Part shown: positions 25,686 to 35,139 of the stretch, one piece after another
Layout of the letters: each line of letters opens with the position of its first letter
How positions within the stretch are numbered: position 1 is the stretch's first letter
Assembly: GCA_033875315.1 (NCBI GenBank)
Contig: JANRJG010000013.1
Location: forward strand, 1-39,502
Reading direction: 5' to 3'
Source of the DNA: Candidatus Methylacidiphilales bacterium
GTDB taxonomy: Bacteria; Verrucomicrobiota; Verrucomicrobiia; Methylacidiphilales; CAZTYG01
DNA: 39,502 bases
Notes under the pieces: generated by a model
The model's database searches: none
What the model was told of the DNA's origin: nothing
The model's input: the letters and a program-made list of their open reading frames with translations, nothing else
Position numbers and translations under genes: made by a program

Positions 25686-27203
25686 ATGGCCCCATCCTCC
25701 ACCCCGACCCCACCCCCGGTTTTCACCCACACCTCCAGCAGGCGGATTCTGCGGCTGAATCACTACATCGGCCTCATCCTGATCCTCTTCATTTTTCTCG
25801 CCGTCAACGGGATCTCCTACAAGCACTTCTACCGAAAGAATCTCTCCAACAACCCCTACACCCAGCTCGGCAGCCAGACCCTGGGGATCATCGGCTCGCT
25901 CCCGGCCCCGGTCACCATCACCAATTTTGTCTCCGGCCAGGGCGGTGACGGTTCCGAGATGATCGCCAGCGATGTCGACAAGGTTCTGGACGAGTACCGT
26001 TTCCGCTCCAACGGCAAGGTCGAGGTCCGCCGGGTCAATCCCTACACCAACTTCAGCGAGGCCCGCGCCATCGCCACCGAGCAGAAGATCACCACTGATG
26101 AGAACGTGCTCATCATCCAATACAAGGACCAGACCAAGGTGCTCAACTACCGCGAGCTGGCGGAAATCGACAATTCGGGTGCGTTCATGGGCGGGGCTCC
26201 GCGCTTGATCGCCTTCAAAGCGGAAGAGGCCGTGACCTCGGCCATCCAGGCACTGGTCGCCGGGGCCAAGTCGAATGTCTACTTCCTCACCGGCCACGGC
26301 GAATACAACACAGATTCGGCCGACAACGAACCGGCGGGTTATTCCCGTCTGGCCGCGCAGGTCCGCCGGCAGAATGCCGAACTTCGCAAGCTCAACCTGG
26401 CCCAAACGCCGGAGATCCCGGCCGATGCCGAGTTGCTGGTGATCGCCGGTCCCCGTCAGCCCTACACAGCCGTGGAGGTCGAAATCCTCAAAGCCTACCT
26501 CGCCCGGGCGGAGAAGCCCGGACGCTTGCTGCTCCTTCTCGATCCCTTGGTCGTTACCGGCCTGGAAAACCTGCTTGCCGGATATGGGGTCGTTTTCAAC
26601 CCGGACATTGCCACCACCCGCATTTCCGTCCTGGGCCAGGCCCGTCTCCTCATGGAGGGGATCGCGACGACGTTCTCGGACCACCCGGTGACCAATTGGC
26701 TGGTCAAAAGCCAGAACAACATCACCTTGGGCCCCACCCGTTCGCTCACAGTCAAGAAGCCCGACAACCTGGCCGAGGGTCAGGTCGTGGCCCTGGCCAT
26801 GACGCCGGAAGCTTACTGGGGGGAAAGCCAGCCCCAGACCAAGCCGGTCCAATTTGATGCCAATGCCGACCGCCCGGGACCGCTCACCCTGGCCGCGGCG
26901 ATCGATTTGGGACGGGTCACTGGAGGCGACATGAAAGTCAAGGGCGCCAAGGTTTTCGCCGTCGGCGGGGGTGAATTCCTCACCAACCAGATGATCTCCG
27001 GCAACCAACTGGATTTCTTCCTCAACGGTTTCAACTGGCTCCTCGACAAGGAAAACAGTCTGGGCATCAGTCCGAAGGCGCCCAAGGAATTCCGTGTGGC
27101 CCTGGATGAGAACCAGCGCAAGCAGTTCCTTCTCATCACGCTGGTCGCCGTGCCTTTGGCCGCCGCCTTCCTCGGGTTCCTTGTTTGGTACCGCCGCCGC
27201 TGA
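25686..27203 (+). CDS. GldG-like ABC auxiliary protein
   Basis: The 505-residue protein has an N-terminal span (about 26-44), a large extracytoplasmic region, and a C-terminal span (LLITLVAVPLAAAFLGFLVW) ending in a basic RRR tail. This matches the ABC_transp_aux/GldG family (PF09822). Inside, NVYFLTGHGEYNT (about 197-209), ELLVIAGPRQPY and LLLLLDPLV are family features. In gliding bacteria GldG joins GldA and GldF; other bacteria use the same set for unknown transport or envelope tasks. Confidence 0.88.
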   Translation: MAPSSTPTPPPVFTHTSSRRILRLNHYIGLILILFIFLAVNGISYKHFYRKNLSNNPYTQLGSQTLGIIGSLPAPVTITNFVSGQGGDGSEMIASDVDKVLDEYRFRSNGKVEVRRVNPYTNFSEARAIATEQKITTDENVLIIQYKDQTKVLNYRELAEIDNSGAFMGGAPRLIAFKAEEAVTSAIQALVAGAKSNVYFLTGHGEYNTDSADNEPAGYSRLAAQVRRQNAELRKLNLAQTPEIPADAELLVIAGPRQPYTAVEVEILKAYLARAEKPGRLLLLLDPLVVTGLENLLAGYGVVFNPDIATTRISVLGQARLLMEGIATTFSDHPVTNWLVKSQNNITLGPTRSLTVKKPDNLAEGQVVALAMTPEAYWGESQPQTKPVQFDANADRPGPLTLAAAIDLGRVTGGDMKVKGAKVFAVGGGEFLTNQMISGNQLDFFLNGFNWLLDKENSLGISPKAPKEFRVALDENQRKQFLLITLVAVPLAAAFLGFLVWYRRR

Positions 27204-27234
27204 CCGCGTCCCACGGGTCCGGTGACCTCCCTTT

Positions 27235-29061
27235 ATGAAAAGCTGGTCCACATTCATCCTCGCCCTGGTCTCGCTTGTCCTGCTGGCCTATCTCTACTGG
27301 GGAGGGCTGGAGTCGCCCGGCACCAAGGAAATCCAATCCCGACAATCCCTCGTTTTCCAGATTAAGGCGGACGAGGTCGATCGCTTGGAGCTGGCCGCCG
27401 GGGAGTCCACCGTCGTGGTCAAGCGCCTGGCCTCCGGCATGTGGGAAATCGAAAAACCGATCTCCTATCCGGCCGATCTCTCCAATGTGCGGCAGTTGCT
27501 CGGGGACCTCGAATTCGCCAGACGCCGCGACACCCTGAAACGGCGTGATTTCCAGGATTACGACAAAGCACTGGAGACCATGGGCCTGAAAAAGCCCAAG
27601 GTGCGGGTGGAGCTTCGCCAGGGCCGTGAAAAAACCACTCTGGCCATCGGCAACGAGACGGCCCGGGCGGGACAGTTCTACGCTTTGGTCAGTGATGGCA
27701 GCAAGGAAGAGATCGTCATCGTGGAGCGCTCCCTTGAGGAGTCCGCCCTGCGCGAATTGTCCTGGTTCCGCAAGCGTGAGATCTTTGAATTCCAGACGCC
27801 GCTCGTCACGGGGGTGGTTCTGCACAAAGGGGAGCAGGATGTCGAGTTGGTGCGCCAGGGCGACCAGTGGACGATCACCAAACCGCAGGCCGGACCGGCC
27901 GACGAAACCCAGGTGATTTCCTATCTGGCCGATCTGCTGGCGGGCAAGGTGGATGCCTTCGTGGCCGACGGGCCGGGGGACATCGTCGGTTACGGGCTTT
28001 CGACGCCATCCATGGTTATCGAGATCAAATCCGGGGAGAAAACACAACAACTGCGCATCGGCCAACCGGTGCCCGACAAACCTCAAGTTTATGCCCAGGT
28101 CGATGGACGCCCGCATGTTCTTGCTTTGCCCAAAATTTACGCCGACAAAATCGCTGACCTGCTGGCCCGGACCCAGGACCGGCGTCTGCTCGTTTTCCAG
28201 GATGCCTTCGAATTGCAGTCCTTCAAAGTTTCAGGCAAGGCCGTGGCCTCCCCATTGGCGCTGCGCCAGAGCGACGGACGCAAATGGAATCTGGATTCCG
28301 AATCCGGTCGCAAAGCGGAAAACCAGCTGGTGATCAACTTCCTCAACTCGCTCCGCGACGCCCGCGCGTCCCAGTTGCTGCCCAAATCGGACGCCGAATT
28401 GGCCAAATACGGGTTGTCTCCAGCGGCCACGGTTTTCAGCTGTACCCGCAAGTCCGATTCCGGAAAGAAGGATGTTCCGGCCGAGGAATACTTCTTCAGC
28501 GCCCCGCGCAAAGGCAAGGTTTACGCGCACAGTTCGCGCATGCCCTTCATCCTCGAATTGCCGGAAAACATCTTCACGTTGCTGCCGGTGGTTTTAAGCG
28601 ATTGGTTTGAAAAGCGGGCCTCCTTTGTCTCCGCGCCCGAGCAACTGCGCAGCGTCACCTGGCAGCGCCCCGCTGGTCAGGTCATGTTGGAGCGCGCCGG
28701 GGAAGACTGGCCGGAAACACTCGGGGGTCGTCCCTTGGACAAGTCCCTCTGGTATCAGATGCAAACACTCCTTTCCGGCCTGCGGGTCGACGCATGGGTG
28801 CCGGTCAAGGAAGCGGACTTCACCCGTCCCCGCTTCAGCCTGGTCGTGCAACCCAAGGAGGGACCGGCCCAGACGGTGGATTTCATTCTCATGGGCGGTG
28901 ACTCCCAGGAATACCGGGGCCGTATCCGTGGCACCCGCGAGATGTTCGTCGTGCGCGGTGCCGAGCCACAGGTGCTGGAAAATCCCCCCTATGCGGCGGA
29001 AACCCCGGCGGCCAAGGGGACACCCGCCCCGTCCCCCGCCCCGCCTCCGGCCCGACCGTAG
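27235..29061 (+). CDS. DUF4340-type multidomain envelope protein
   Basis: The 608-residue protein starts with a signal/anchor (FILALVSLVLLAYLYWGG). The rest shows four related units, each beginning with a strand such as LVFQIKADEVDRLEL, IFEFQTPLVTGVVLH, LLVFQDAFELQSFKV or the more distant SAPEQLRSVTWQ, then a WxIxKP-like turn and a segment ending in LxxLxxxxxDA. That is the DUF4340 arrangement. It follows the GldG-like gene at 31 bp and probably works on the outer face of the same complex. The C terminus is Pro/Ala rich (TPAPSPAPPPARP). The function is unknown. Confidence 0.82.
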   Translation: MKSWSTFILALVSLVLLAYLYWGGLESPGTKEIQSRQSLVFQIKADEVDRLELAAGESTVVVKRLASGMWEIEKPISYPADLSNVRQLLGDLEFARRRDTLKRRDFQDYDKALETMGLKKPKVRVELRQGREKTTLAIGNETARAGQFYALVSDGSKEEIVIVERSLEESALRELSWFRKREIFEFQTPLVTGVVLHKGEQDVELVRQGDQWTITKPQAGPADETQVISYLADLLAGKVDAFVADGPGDIVGYGLSTPSMVIEIKSGEKTQQLRIGQPVPDKPQVYAQVDGRPHVLALPKIYADKIADLLARTQDRRLLVFQDAFELQSFKVSGKAVASPLALRQSDGRKWNLDSESGRKAENQLVINFLNSLRDARASQLLPKSDAELAKYGLSPAATVFSCTRKSDSGKKDVPAEEYFFSAPRKGKVYAHSSRMPFILELPENIFTLLPVVLSDWFEKRASFVSAPEQLRSVTWQRPAGQVMLERAGEDWPETLGGRPLDKSLWYQMQTLLSGLRVDAWVPVKEADFTRPRFSLVVQPKEGPAQTVDFILMGGDSQEYRGRIRGTREMFVVRGAEPQVLENPPYAAETPAAKGTPAPSPAPPPARP

Positions 29062-29123
29062 TATTGTCGCTGCCGCGGGTTTTCCGGTGACGCCCGGCGC
29101 GGCCTTTGCTACGTTTTTCCTTC

Positions 29124-30098
29124 ATGGCTCAAACGACTGATTCTCTCGACCGGAAGAAGCGGTTGCGGCCCAAGGTTTATGCCATCGGTATTTACGTGGT
29201 GGCTTTGTTCATCGTGGTTGAGATCCTGGTCCTGGGTTCGGCCTTTTGGATGCGCCAACGGGTGATATTGGAAACCGAGGGGCCAACGCTGGTTGAAACC
29301 GAACGGCCCGAGAAAAAGCCGGAACCCACCTCCGTTGAAGCCCTGAAGATGCCCGACCTTCCCCCGGCCCGTCTTCCGGTCGATTCCCCCCGCTCGGTTG
29401 ATTCCGAGATTGTGCGTTTGAACGATGAGGCCCGGAATTTCCGTCGCAATGGCGACTTTGCCATGGCCGAGGCCGCACTCAAAAAGGCCCAGGCCCTCCA
29501 GCCCATCCACCCGCTCACCCTGACCAATCTGGCCATGTTGGAGGAAGCCCAGGGGCGCAACACCCGGGCGCTGGAATACTGGAAAGAAGTCATCGCCCTC
29601 GGAGACCGGGCCAAGGACACCATCCAACTGGCCCGCGAGCGCAGCGTAGTCATCGAAGAACGCCTCCGTCTGGAGGAGGAAAGCCGGCGTGCCGCCCTGG
29701 CCCAACAGGAGGGCCGCCATCTGGCCTTGGAAAGCGTCACCACCCAGCCCGACCCGCTCCCGGTCAAACCGGTGGAAATCCAGCGTGACTTCGTGCTCCG
29801 CGCAGTCCCCGGCAGCGACCCCATCCAGGCCAGCAAGGTGCGGGTGCAGGTTTATTTCTATGAGCGCATCGGTACGGACCGTCTGGTCTCCGTTCCCATC
29901 GAGGCCCGCTTCCTCAACCCATCGCCCGACTGGAACGCCCAGACGGCGGAAACGTTGCGTGTCCGCTACACTGCGGTCCGGGAAACGGGTGAGCCCCGCA
30001 TTTACTACGGATACATCTTCCGTCTCTACTACGATGGGGAGTTGCAGGAAGAACGGGCCGAACCTTCCACCCTGTTGCGATTGAACCCCTCCCGGTGA
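29124..30098 (+). CDS. Membrane-anchored TPR protein
   Basis: The 324-residue protein has one N-terminal span (VYAIGIYVVALFIVVEILVL, about 18-37) and a Pro/Glu-rich linker. Two TPR-like units follow: NDEARNFRRNGDFAMAEAAL and TLTNLAMLEEAQGRNTRALE (about 99-160). A C-terminal beta-rich part follows. TPR units hold other proteins; the partner is unknown. The ATG at 29124 is preferred to the one at 29106 because it gives a normal cytoplasmic N terminus. It continues the direction of the ABC/DUF4340 genes with a 60-bp gap, so it may belong to that operon. Confidence 0.8.
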   Translation: MAQTTDSLDRKKRLRPKVYAIGIYVVALFIVVEILVLGSAFWMRQRVILETEGPTLVETERPEKKPEPTSVEALKMPDLPPARLPVDSPRSVDSEIVRLNDEARNFRRNGDFAMAEAALKKAQALQPIHPLTLTNLAMLEEAQGRNTRALEYWKEVIALGDRAKDTIQLARERSVVIEERLRLEEESRRAALAQQEGRHLALESVTTQPDPLPVKPVEIQRDFVLRAVPGSDPIQASKVRVQVYFYERIGTDRLVSVPIEARFLNPSPDWNAQTAETLRVRYTAVRETGEPRIYYGYIFRLYYDGELQEERAEPSTLLRLNPSR

Positions 30099-30207
30099 AC
30101 GAAGCCCCTGTGATACCGCGGCATGTTCACATAGACGAACCCGTGTCCTCACCTGCGTTGGAAGCGGCCAGGCTTGCAAGCTTCTCGCCAAGGGCTAATT
30201 CATAGAA

Positions 30208-31458
30208 ATGACCGCATTTGACTTGGCCCGGGAAACCTACGCAGCCCAAGGCGTGGATGTGGAAAAAGCGCTCCAGATCCTTCCGACGGTTCCGATTTCT
30301 CTTCACTGCTGGCAGGGTGATGATGTGGGTGGATTTGAAAAAGAAACCACTAGCAAGGCCGGTGGGGGCACCCTGGTCACAGGTAATTACCTTGGCCGCG
30401 CCCGCACTCTTGAGGAACTCCAGCAGGATCTGGATTTCACCTTCACTCTGATCCCCGGCAGTCACCGGCTCAACCTCCATGCCTGTTATGGGGATTTCCG
30501 TGGGCGGAAAGCCGACCGCAACACCATCGACATCGGGCATTTCCAAGGTTGGGTGGATTGGTGCAAGTCGCGAGGACTAGGCGTCGATTTCAATCCAACC
30601 TTCTTTGCCCACCCCAAGGCCGACGAGGGCTTCACCCTATCGCATGCCGATGCGGGCATTCGGCAGTTTTGGATCGATCACGGCATCGCCTGCCGTAAAG
30701 TGGCGGAGCAGATTGGACGGGAACTTGGCAAGACGGTCATCACCAACTTTTGGATTCCCGACGGTTACAAGGACACTCCCTACGACCGCAAAGGACCGCG
30801 TGATCGCCTGGAAGCGAGCTTGGATGCGGTTTTCAAACCTGCCATCGACCCTGCCTTCAACCGCGACGCCATTGAATGCAAACTTTTCGGCATCGGGTCT
30901 GAGTCCTATGTGGTGGGTTCCCATGAGTTCTACCTGGGTTATGCGGTCAAGAACCAGAAGATCGTCTGCTTGGACGCGGGACATTTCCATCCCACGGAAT
31001 CCCTGGCCGACAAGATATCGTCGGTGCTTCAGTTTGTTCCGGAGTTGCTCCTGCATGTTAGTCGCGGGGTGCGCTGGGACAGCGACCATGTCGTACTGAT
31101 GGATGATCCCACCAAGGCCATTGCCGAGGAAATCGTGCGCGGAGGCTTTCTCGCCCGTACCCATATCGGATTGGATTTTTTCGACGCCAGCATCAACCGC
31201 ACCGCCGCATGGGCCATTGGCACTCGCAACGCGATGAAATGCCTCCTCTTGGCCTTATTGGAACCCTCGGCCGAGCTCCGCCGGATTGAGGCCGAAGGAG
31301 ATTGGACCTCAAGATTGGCCCTCCTCGAAGAAATTAAAACGCTGCCTTTCGGGGAAGTATGGGATGAATATTGCCGACGTCAGAACGCACCAGTCGGTCG
31401 GCAATGGCTCAAGGAAGTCAAGGCCTACGAAGATAACGTGTTGTCGCGGAGGAACTAG
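30208..31458 (+). CDS. rhaA: L-rhamnose isomerase
   Basis: RhaA converts L-rhamnose to L-rhamnulose. The 416-residue length is normal (about 415-420). Family blocks in order: ISLHCWQGDDVGGFE (about 31-45), NLHACYGDF, VDFNPTFFAHPK, HGIACRKVAEQIG, TNFWIPDGYKDTPYDR, KLFGIGSESYVVGSHEFYLG, CLDAGHFHPTES and LLHVSRGVRWDSDHVV; these contain the metal-binding His, Asp and Glu. No other rhamnose catabolic gene (rhaB, rhaD) or regulator lies next to it in the window. The 110-bp upstream spacer shows no clear operator. Confidence 0.95.
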   Translation: MTAFDLARETYAAQGVDVEKALQILPTVPISLHCWQGDDVGGFEKETTSKAGGGTLVTGNYLGRARTLEELQQDLDFTFTLIPGSHRLNLHACYGDFRGRKADRNTIDIGHFQGWVDWCKSRGLGVDFNPTFFAHPKADEGFTLSHADAGIRQFWIDHGIACRKVAEQIGRELGKTVITNFWIPDGYKDTPYDRKGPRDRLEASLDAVFKPAIDPAFNRDAIECKLFGIGSESYVVGSHEFYLGYAVKNQKIVCLDAGHFHPTESLADKISSVLQFVPELLLHVSRGVRWDSDHVVLMDDPTKAIAEEIVRGGFLARTHIGLDFFDASINRTAAWAIGTRNAMKCLLLALLEPSAELRRIEAEGDWTSRLALLEEIKTLPFGEVWDEYCRRQNAPVGRQWLKEVKAYEDNVLSRRN

Positions 31459-31522
31459 AAGAAGTCACTGAGTGAGTCGTCCACGAAGGATCGCGGAACT
31501 TGTATCCCATGATACGCTGATG

Positions 31523-31596
31523 CGGAGTCGACGGGGCTCGAACCCGCAACCCCCGCCGTGACAGGGCGGTGCTCTGACCAATTGAGCTACGACTCC
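31523..31596 (-). tRNA. tRNA-Asp (GTC)
   Basis: The acceptor arms GGAGTCG and CGACTCC pair fully. The anticodon stem CCGCC/GGCGG holds loop CTGTCAC (anticodon GTC), and the T-loop TTCGAGC is standard. The discriminator is G. Confidence 0.95.
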
Positions 31597-31629
31597 TTAA
31601 GTAGGAAGTGAAAAAATACGCATCGTCCG

Positions 31630-31974
31630 ATGGAGCCGCAAGTCTTTTATCAATGCCAACGTTGTGGCAATTGCTGTCGTTGGCCGGGCTTTGTCCGCCT
31701 CACCGGGGAGGACACCATCCGTTTGGCCGGGCGGCTTGGGCTGGATCCCGGGGTATTCACGGCCGAATACACCGAATTGCACCCCAACCGACAGGGTCTG
31801 GTCTTGAAAAACCAACCCGACGGCGCCTGCATCTTCCTGGACGGACGCAACGTCTGCCGCGTGCAGGACGTCAAGCCCTGGCAGTGCCGGGGCTTCCCCA
31901 ATGATTGGAACTTTCCCGGTTGGCAAAAAGTGTGCGAGGCCGTCCCGGTGGCCCACTCCGGACTCCCATCATGA
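31630..31974 (+). CDS. YkgJ family cysteine cluster protein
   Basis: This 114-residue protein has the N-terminal C9-x2-C12-x2-C15-C16 cluster (CQRCGNCC) and further Cys at about 67, 75, 86 and 102, as in the Fe-S or zinc-binding CxxCxxCC family (PF03692). The PWQCRGFPNDW block is typical. The biochemical role of the family is not firmly known. Its stop codon overlaps the nadB start (ATGA), so the two are translationally coupled. Confidence 0.9.
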   Translation: MEPQVFYQCQRCGNCCRWPGFVRLTGEDTIRLAGRLGLDPGVFTAEYTELHPNRQGLVLKNQPDGACIFLDGRNVCRVQDVKPWQCRGFPNDWNFPGWQKVCEAVPVAHSGLPS

Positions 31975-33578
31975 ATGCACGGTCCTTTGAAACCATTGTC
32001 CTCGGAAGCGGCATCGCCGGGCTGACTTTCGCCCTGAAGGCCGCGCGGCGGGGGCCGGTGGCCATCATCACCAAGAAAAGCCGCGCCGAATCCAACACCA
32101 ATTACGCCCAGGGCGGCATCGCCTGCGTGACTTCGCAGGAGGACACCTTTGAGATGCATGTCCGCGATACCCTCGAAGCGGGGGCCGGGCTGTGCCACGA
32201 GGAGGTGGTCCGGCGTATTGTTTCCGAGGGGCCGGAACGCATCCAGGAGTTGATCGGTTACGGCGTCCGTTTCTCCGAACGTGAAAACGCCCGCAGCGGG
32301 GAACTCGATCTGGGCAAGGAGGGCGGACACAGCAAGCGTCGAGTTCTCCATGCCGCCGACATGACCGGGCGCGAGATCGAACGCGCCCTGCTCCAAGCCA
32401 TCGACCTCGACCCCAACATCCAGATTTTTGAAAACCTGGTTGCGGTCGACCTTGTCACTTCGGGTAAAGCCGGGCTCCCGGGGCCGCAGCGCTGCCTCGG
32501 GGTCTACGCCCTCGACCGTGCCGCGCAACAGGTGGTGGTGCTCTCGGCGCGGGTGGTGGTACTGGCCACCGGAGGATGCGGGAAATCCTACCTCTACACC
32601 ACCAACCCCGACATCGCCACCGGTGACGGGGTGGCGATGGCTTTCCGGGCCGGGGTGCCGGTGGCCAACATGGAGATGATCCAGTTCCACCCGACCTGTC
32701 TCTACCACCCCTTTGCCAAGTCCTTCCTGATCTCCGAGGCCCTGCGCGGGGAGGGGGCGGTGCTGGTCGATGCCGAGGGCCGTGGATTCATGCAGCACTA
32801 CGACAACCGGGGTTCCCTGGCCCCGCGCGACATTGTCGCCCGTGCCATCGACGCCGAGATGAAAAAAACCGGGGCCGCCTGCATGTATTTGGATATCACC
32901 GGAAAACCCGCTTCCTTCATCCGCCAGCGTTTCCCCAACATCCATGAGTTCTGCCTCAAGCTGGGCATTGATATGACCACCCAGCCGGTGCCGGTCGTGC
33001 CGGCGGCACACTATCAATGCGGTGGCGTAATGACCGACGTCGACGGGGCCACCGCCCTGCCCGGCTTGTTCGCGGTGGGGGAAGTGGCCTGCACCGGGCT
33101 GCACGGGGCCAACCGGCTGGCCAGCAATTCCCTGCTCGAAGCGGTGGTGGTCTCGCACCGCGCCTCGGTCCGGGCCGATCGGGAAGCCGGGGCCATGCCA
33201 CCACCCGGGGATTTGCCGGCCTGGAGCGAGGGGGAGGCGGGGCATCCCGATGAGTTGGTGGTGGTGACGCACAACTGGAAGGAGATCCGGCAGTTGATGT
33301 GGGATTACGTCGGCATTGTCCGCACCGACAAGCGCCTGCGCCGGGCGGAAGCACGTCTGGCCTTCCTCCAACGCGAAATCACCGACTATTACTGGGATTT
33401 CCGGCTCACGCCGGATTTGATCGAACTGCGCAACCTGGCCCTGGTGGCCTCGATCATTGTCGCTTCGGCCCTGCGTCGCCGTGAAAGCCGCGGTCTGCAC
33501 TACACCCTGGATTACCCACAGCTTCTGCCGGAAGCCCGCGACACCGTGCTCAGCCGCCAGGGCGATCTGCCATCCTGA
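31971..33578 (+). CDS. nadB: L-aspartate oxidase
   Basis: NadB oxidises L-aspartate to iminoaspartate, the first step of de novo NAD synthesis. The 535-residue protein has an FAD dinucleotide fold GSGIAG (12-17), SNTNYAQGGIACV, HSKRRVLHAADMTGREIERAL, MEMIQFHPTCLYHP, LISEALRGEGAVL, LAPRDIVARAID, and the C-terminal GLHGANRLASNSLLEAVV flavin contact. The start is the ATG that overlaps the ykgJ-like stop; an ORF start 22 codons upstream is not supported. nadA and nadC are not in the window. Confidence 0.95.
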   Translation: MNARSFETIVLGSGIAGLTFALKAARRGPVAIITKKSRAESNTNYAQGGIACVTSQEDTFEMHVRDTLEAGAGLCHEEVVRRIVSEGPERIQELIGYGVRFSERENARSGELDLGKEGGHSKRRVLHAADMTGREIERALLQAIDLDPNIQIFENLVAVDLVTSGKAGLPGPQRCLGVYALDRAAQQVVVLSARVVVLATGGCGKSYLYTTNPDIATGDGVAMAFRAGVPVANMEMIQFHPTCLYHPFAKSFLISEALRGEGAVLVDAEGRGFMQHYDNRGSLAPRDIVARAIDAEMKKTGAACMYLDITGKPASFIRQRFPNIHEFCLKLGIDMTTQPVPVVPAAHYQCGGVMTDVDGATALPGLFAVGEVACTGLHGANRLASNSLLEAVVVSHRASVRADREAGAMPPPGDLPAWSEGEAGHPDELVVVTHNWKEIRQLMWDYVGIVRTDKRLRRAEARLAFLQREITDYYWDFRLTPDLIELRNLALVASIIVASALRRRESRGLHYTLDYPQLLPEARDTVLSRQGDLPS

Positions 33579-33605
33579 GCGTGAGCAAGTGCCTGGCGGC
33601 TCCCA

Positions 33606-34283
33606 TCACCGCAGCCGGTTGGTGATGCGTGGGATGCGCGTGTCCCGCTGCCGTTCCACCGCGTTGACGTGTCCCTCTTTGAACTCGACCTCGAGCGAGC
33701 CGACGGGGATTTTCACCCGCACCGACTGGTAGAATACCTGCCCGGTGAGGGGGTCGCGGTATGGGCGCTGCTCGATGACTGTTTCGTAGTCGACGAAGGA
33801 CCATACATCGATGCGTCCGGAGTCATCGACGCGGAAGGTGCGGGTATCGGGTTTGCCCAGGGCTTTTTGGACATGGTCGAAGGTCATGCCGGGCAGGACT
33901 TCCTTTTTCTTGATCGAGGCCTGGAAGACGGACTCCTGTTCGACGATGGCACGGGCCTGTTCGATCATCTCGGAAGGCGGGGGTTGGATGAACTTGGGAT
34001 CCACCCAACCTTCCATTTTGCCTTTTTGCAGGCGGACGAAGAAGGACTCAGGATGGTGGGCGACCAAGCGGACTTCGTCACCTTCGACCAGATTGCCGAC
34101 GTGGGCGGAAAGCGACCGGGTGGCGTAAACCGGGGTGGGACCGAGCACTTTGAGGATGATGGGACTCAACCCCGGGACACCCTCCAAGTAAAGGGCCTCG
34201 GGATCGCGCATGGACTGGCCTTGGGCAGGGAAGGCGGAAAGGATCAGGGTGACCAGGCCCAGGTAGACCGAGAAATTCGGCAT
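33606..34283 (-). CDS. Secreted SH3-like / BamE-like domain protein
   Basis: The 225-residue product begins MPNFSVYLGLVTLILSAFPA, a signal peptide likely cut near AQGQS. Then comes an SH3-type stretch (HVGNLVEGDEVRLVAHHPE with EGWVDPKFIQPP), a helical linker and a part like the SmpA/OmlA (BamE) fold: EVLPGMTFDHVQKALGKPDT with WSFVDYETVIEQ. This suggests an envelope-associated protein. A longer start at 34295 is possible. It is convergent with nadB. The domains are by pattern, not by alignment. Confidence 0.72.
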   Translation of the reverse strand: MPNFSVYLGLVTLILSAFPAQGQSMRDPEALYLEGVPGLSPIILKVLGPTPVYATRSLSAHVGNLVEGDEVRLVAHHPESFFVRLQKGKMEGWVDPKFIQPPPSEMIEQARAIVEQESVFQASIKKKEVLPGMTFDHVQKALGKPDTRTFRVDDSGRIDVWSFVDYETVIEQRPYRDPLTGQVFYQSVRVKIPVGSLEVEFKEGHVNAVERQRDTRIPRITNRLR

Positions 34284-34346
34284 GGAGGTACCCATAGCAG
34301 AAAAAGGGCCCCAAGGCTAATGATTACGATGATGGGAGGGGAGGGG

Positions 34347-34430
34347 TGCCGGCGGAGGGGGTCGAACCCACACACAGTTGCCTGTACAAGATTTTGAGTC
34401 TAGCGCGTCTGCCAATTCCGCCACGCCGGC
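34347..34430 (-). tRNA. tRNA-Leu (CAA)
   Basis: The acceptor arms GCCGGCG and CGCCGGC pair fully. The D-arm region GCGGAATTGGCAGACGC is typical of tRNA-Leu, the anticodon loop CTCAAAA gives CAA, and the variable arm ACAG-GCAA-CTGT marks the class II type. The anticodon stem and T-stem each seem to contain one U-U mismatch. Confidence 0.9.
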
Positions 34431-34499
34431 GCAAGATGAGAACTTACCACAAATCAGGCCTGTCTGGGCAAGCAGAAATCCTGGGGCGGATAATTTCAG

Positions 34500-34635
34500 A
34501 TGAACCACCAAGACGCAGGACACCAAGATTTGGAAAAGACAGAGAAAGGTTCTTTAGACACCCGAAAGGGGATCCAATTGTTTAATTCAAAAACCAAGGT
34601 GATCTCCCTGGAGACTTGGCGTCTTCGTGGTTGAT
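34500..34635. repeat. Inverted-repeat element with CACCAAG/CACGAAG ends
   Basis: The left end ATGAACCACCAAGACGC and the reverse complement of the right end (ATCAACCACGAAGACGC) match at 15 of 17 positions. The 136-bp element has no gene and lies downstream of the DUF6941-like gene and upstream of tRNA-Leu. It has the same style of ends as 5434-5595. Confidence 0.55.
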
Positions 34636-34665
34636 CAACAGCATCATTCTGGCGACCTCACGACC

Positions 34666-35121
34666 TCACGACATCGGATGTCCTTGGCCATGCCCGGAGA
34701 CGGGAAGGACCTTCAGGCTGAAGCGGAGAACCAAGTCGCCATTCAACAGGATCTCGACCGGGTGGTCCCCGGCAGTGCGGAATTCCACCCCGCCGAAGAC
34801 GGCCACGTTGGTGGCGTGGTTGTCCTCATTGGCCAGTTGGAAGGGGGTTTCGGTCCGGGTCATTTCCTGGTCGTCCTCAGCCGCCAGGATCCGGGTGGTC
34901 TGGTTGTACTGGCCGATGCCGTTGATCCACCGGGTGTAGACGCAGAATTTGATCAGTCGGATGGGGAGGGTGGGCGCGGGGATGACGTTCATCACGCCGA
35001 CCAGGGTGTTCGAACCCGATGCTTCCAGGCGAACATCCTCGCAGATCAACGCACATTGCAGGTCGGGCCGCATCTCGGAGATAACATGGCGAATCGTCGC
35101 GGTTGCGACAAGACAATCCAT
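34666..35121 (-). CDS. Conserved hypothetical protein (possible DUF6941)
   Basis: The 151-residue, soluble protein (ATG at 35119-35121) begins MDCLVATATIRHVISEMRPD. It is beta-rich: CALICEDVRLE, VGVMNVIPAP, RLIKFCVYTRW, then EDNHATNVAVFGGVEF and EILLNGDLVLRFSLKVLPV. The order of strands resembles the small DUF6941 family, of unknown function; I hold this assignment weakly. It has no signal peptide and stands alone. A TTG start further upstream falls in the adjoining inverted-repeat element and is unlikely. Confidence 0.6.
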   Translation of the reverse strand: MDCLVATATIRHVISEMRPDLQCALICEDVRLEASGSNTLVGVMNVIPAPTLPIRLIKFCVYTRWINGIGQYNQTTRILAAEDDQEMTRTETPFQLANEDNHATNVAVFGGVEFRTAGDHPVEILLNGDLVLRFSLKVLPVSGHGQGHPMS

Positions 35122-35139
35122 GGGGGAGGTAGATGGGTT

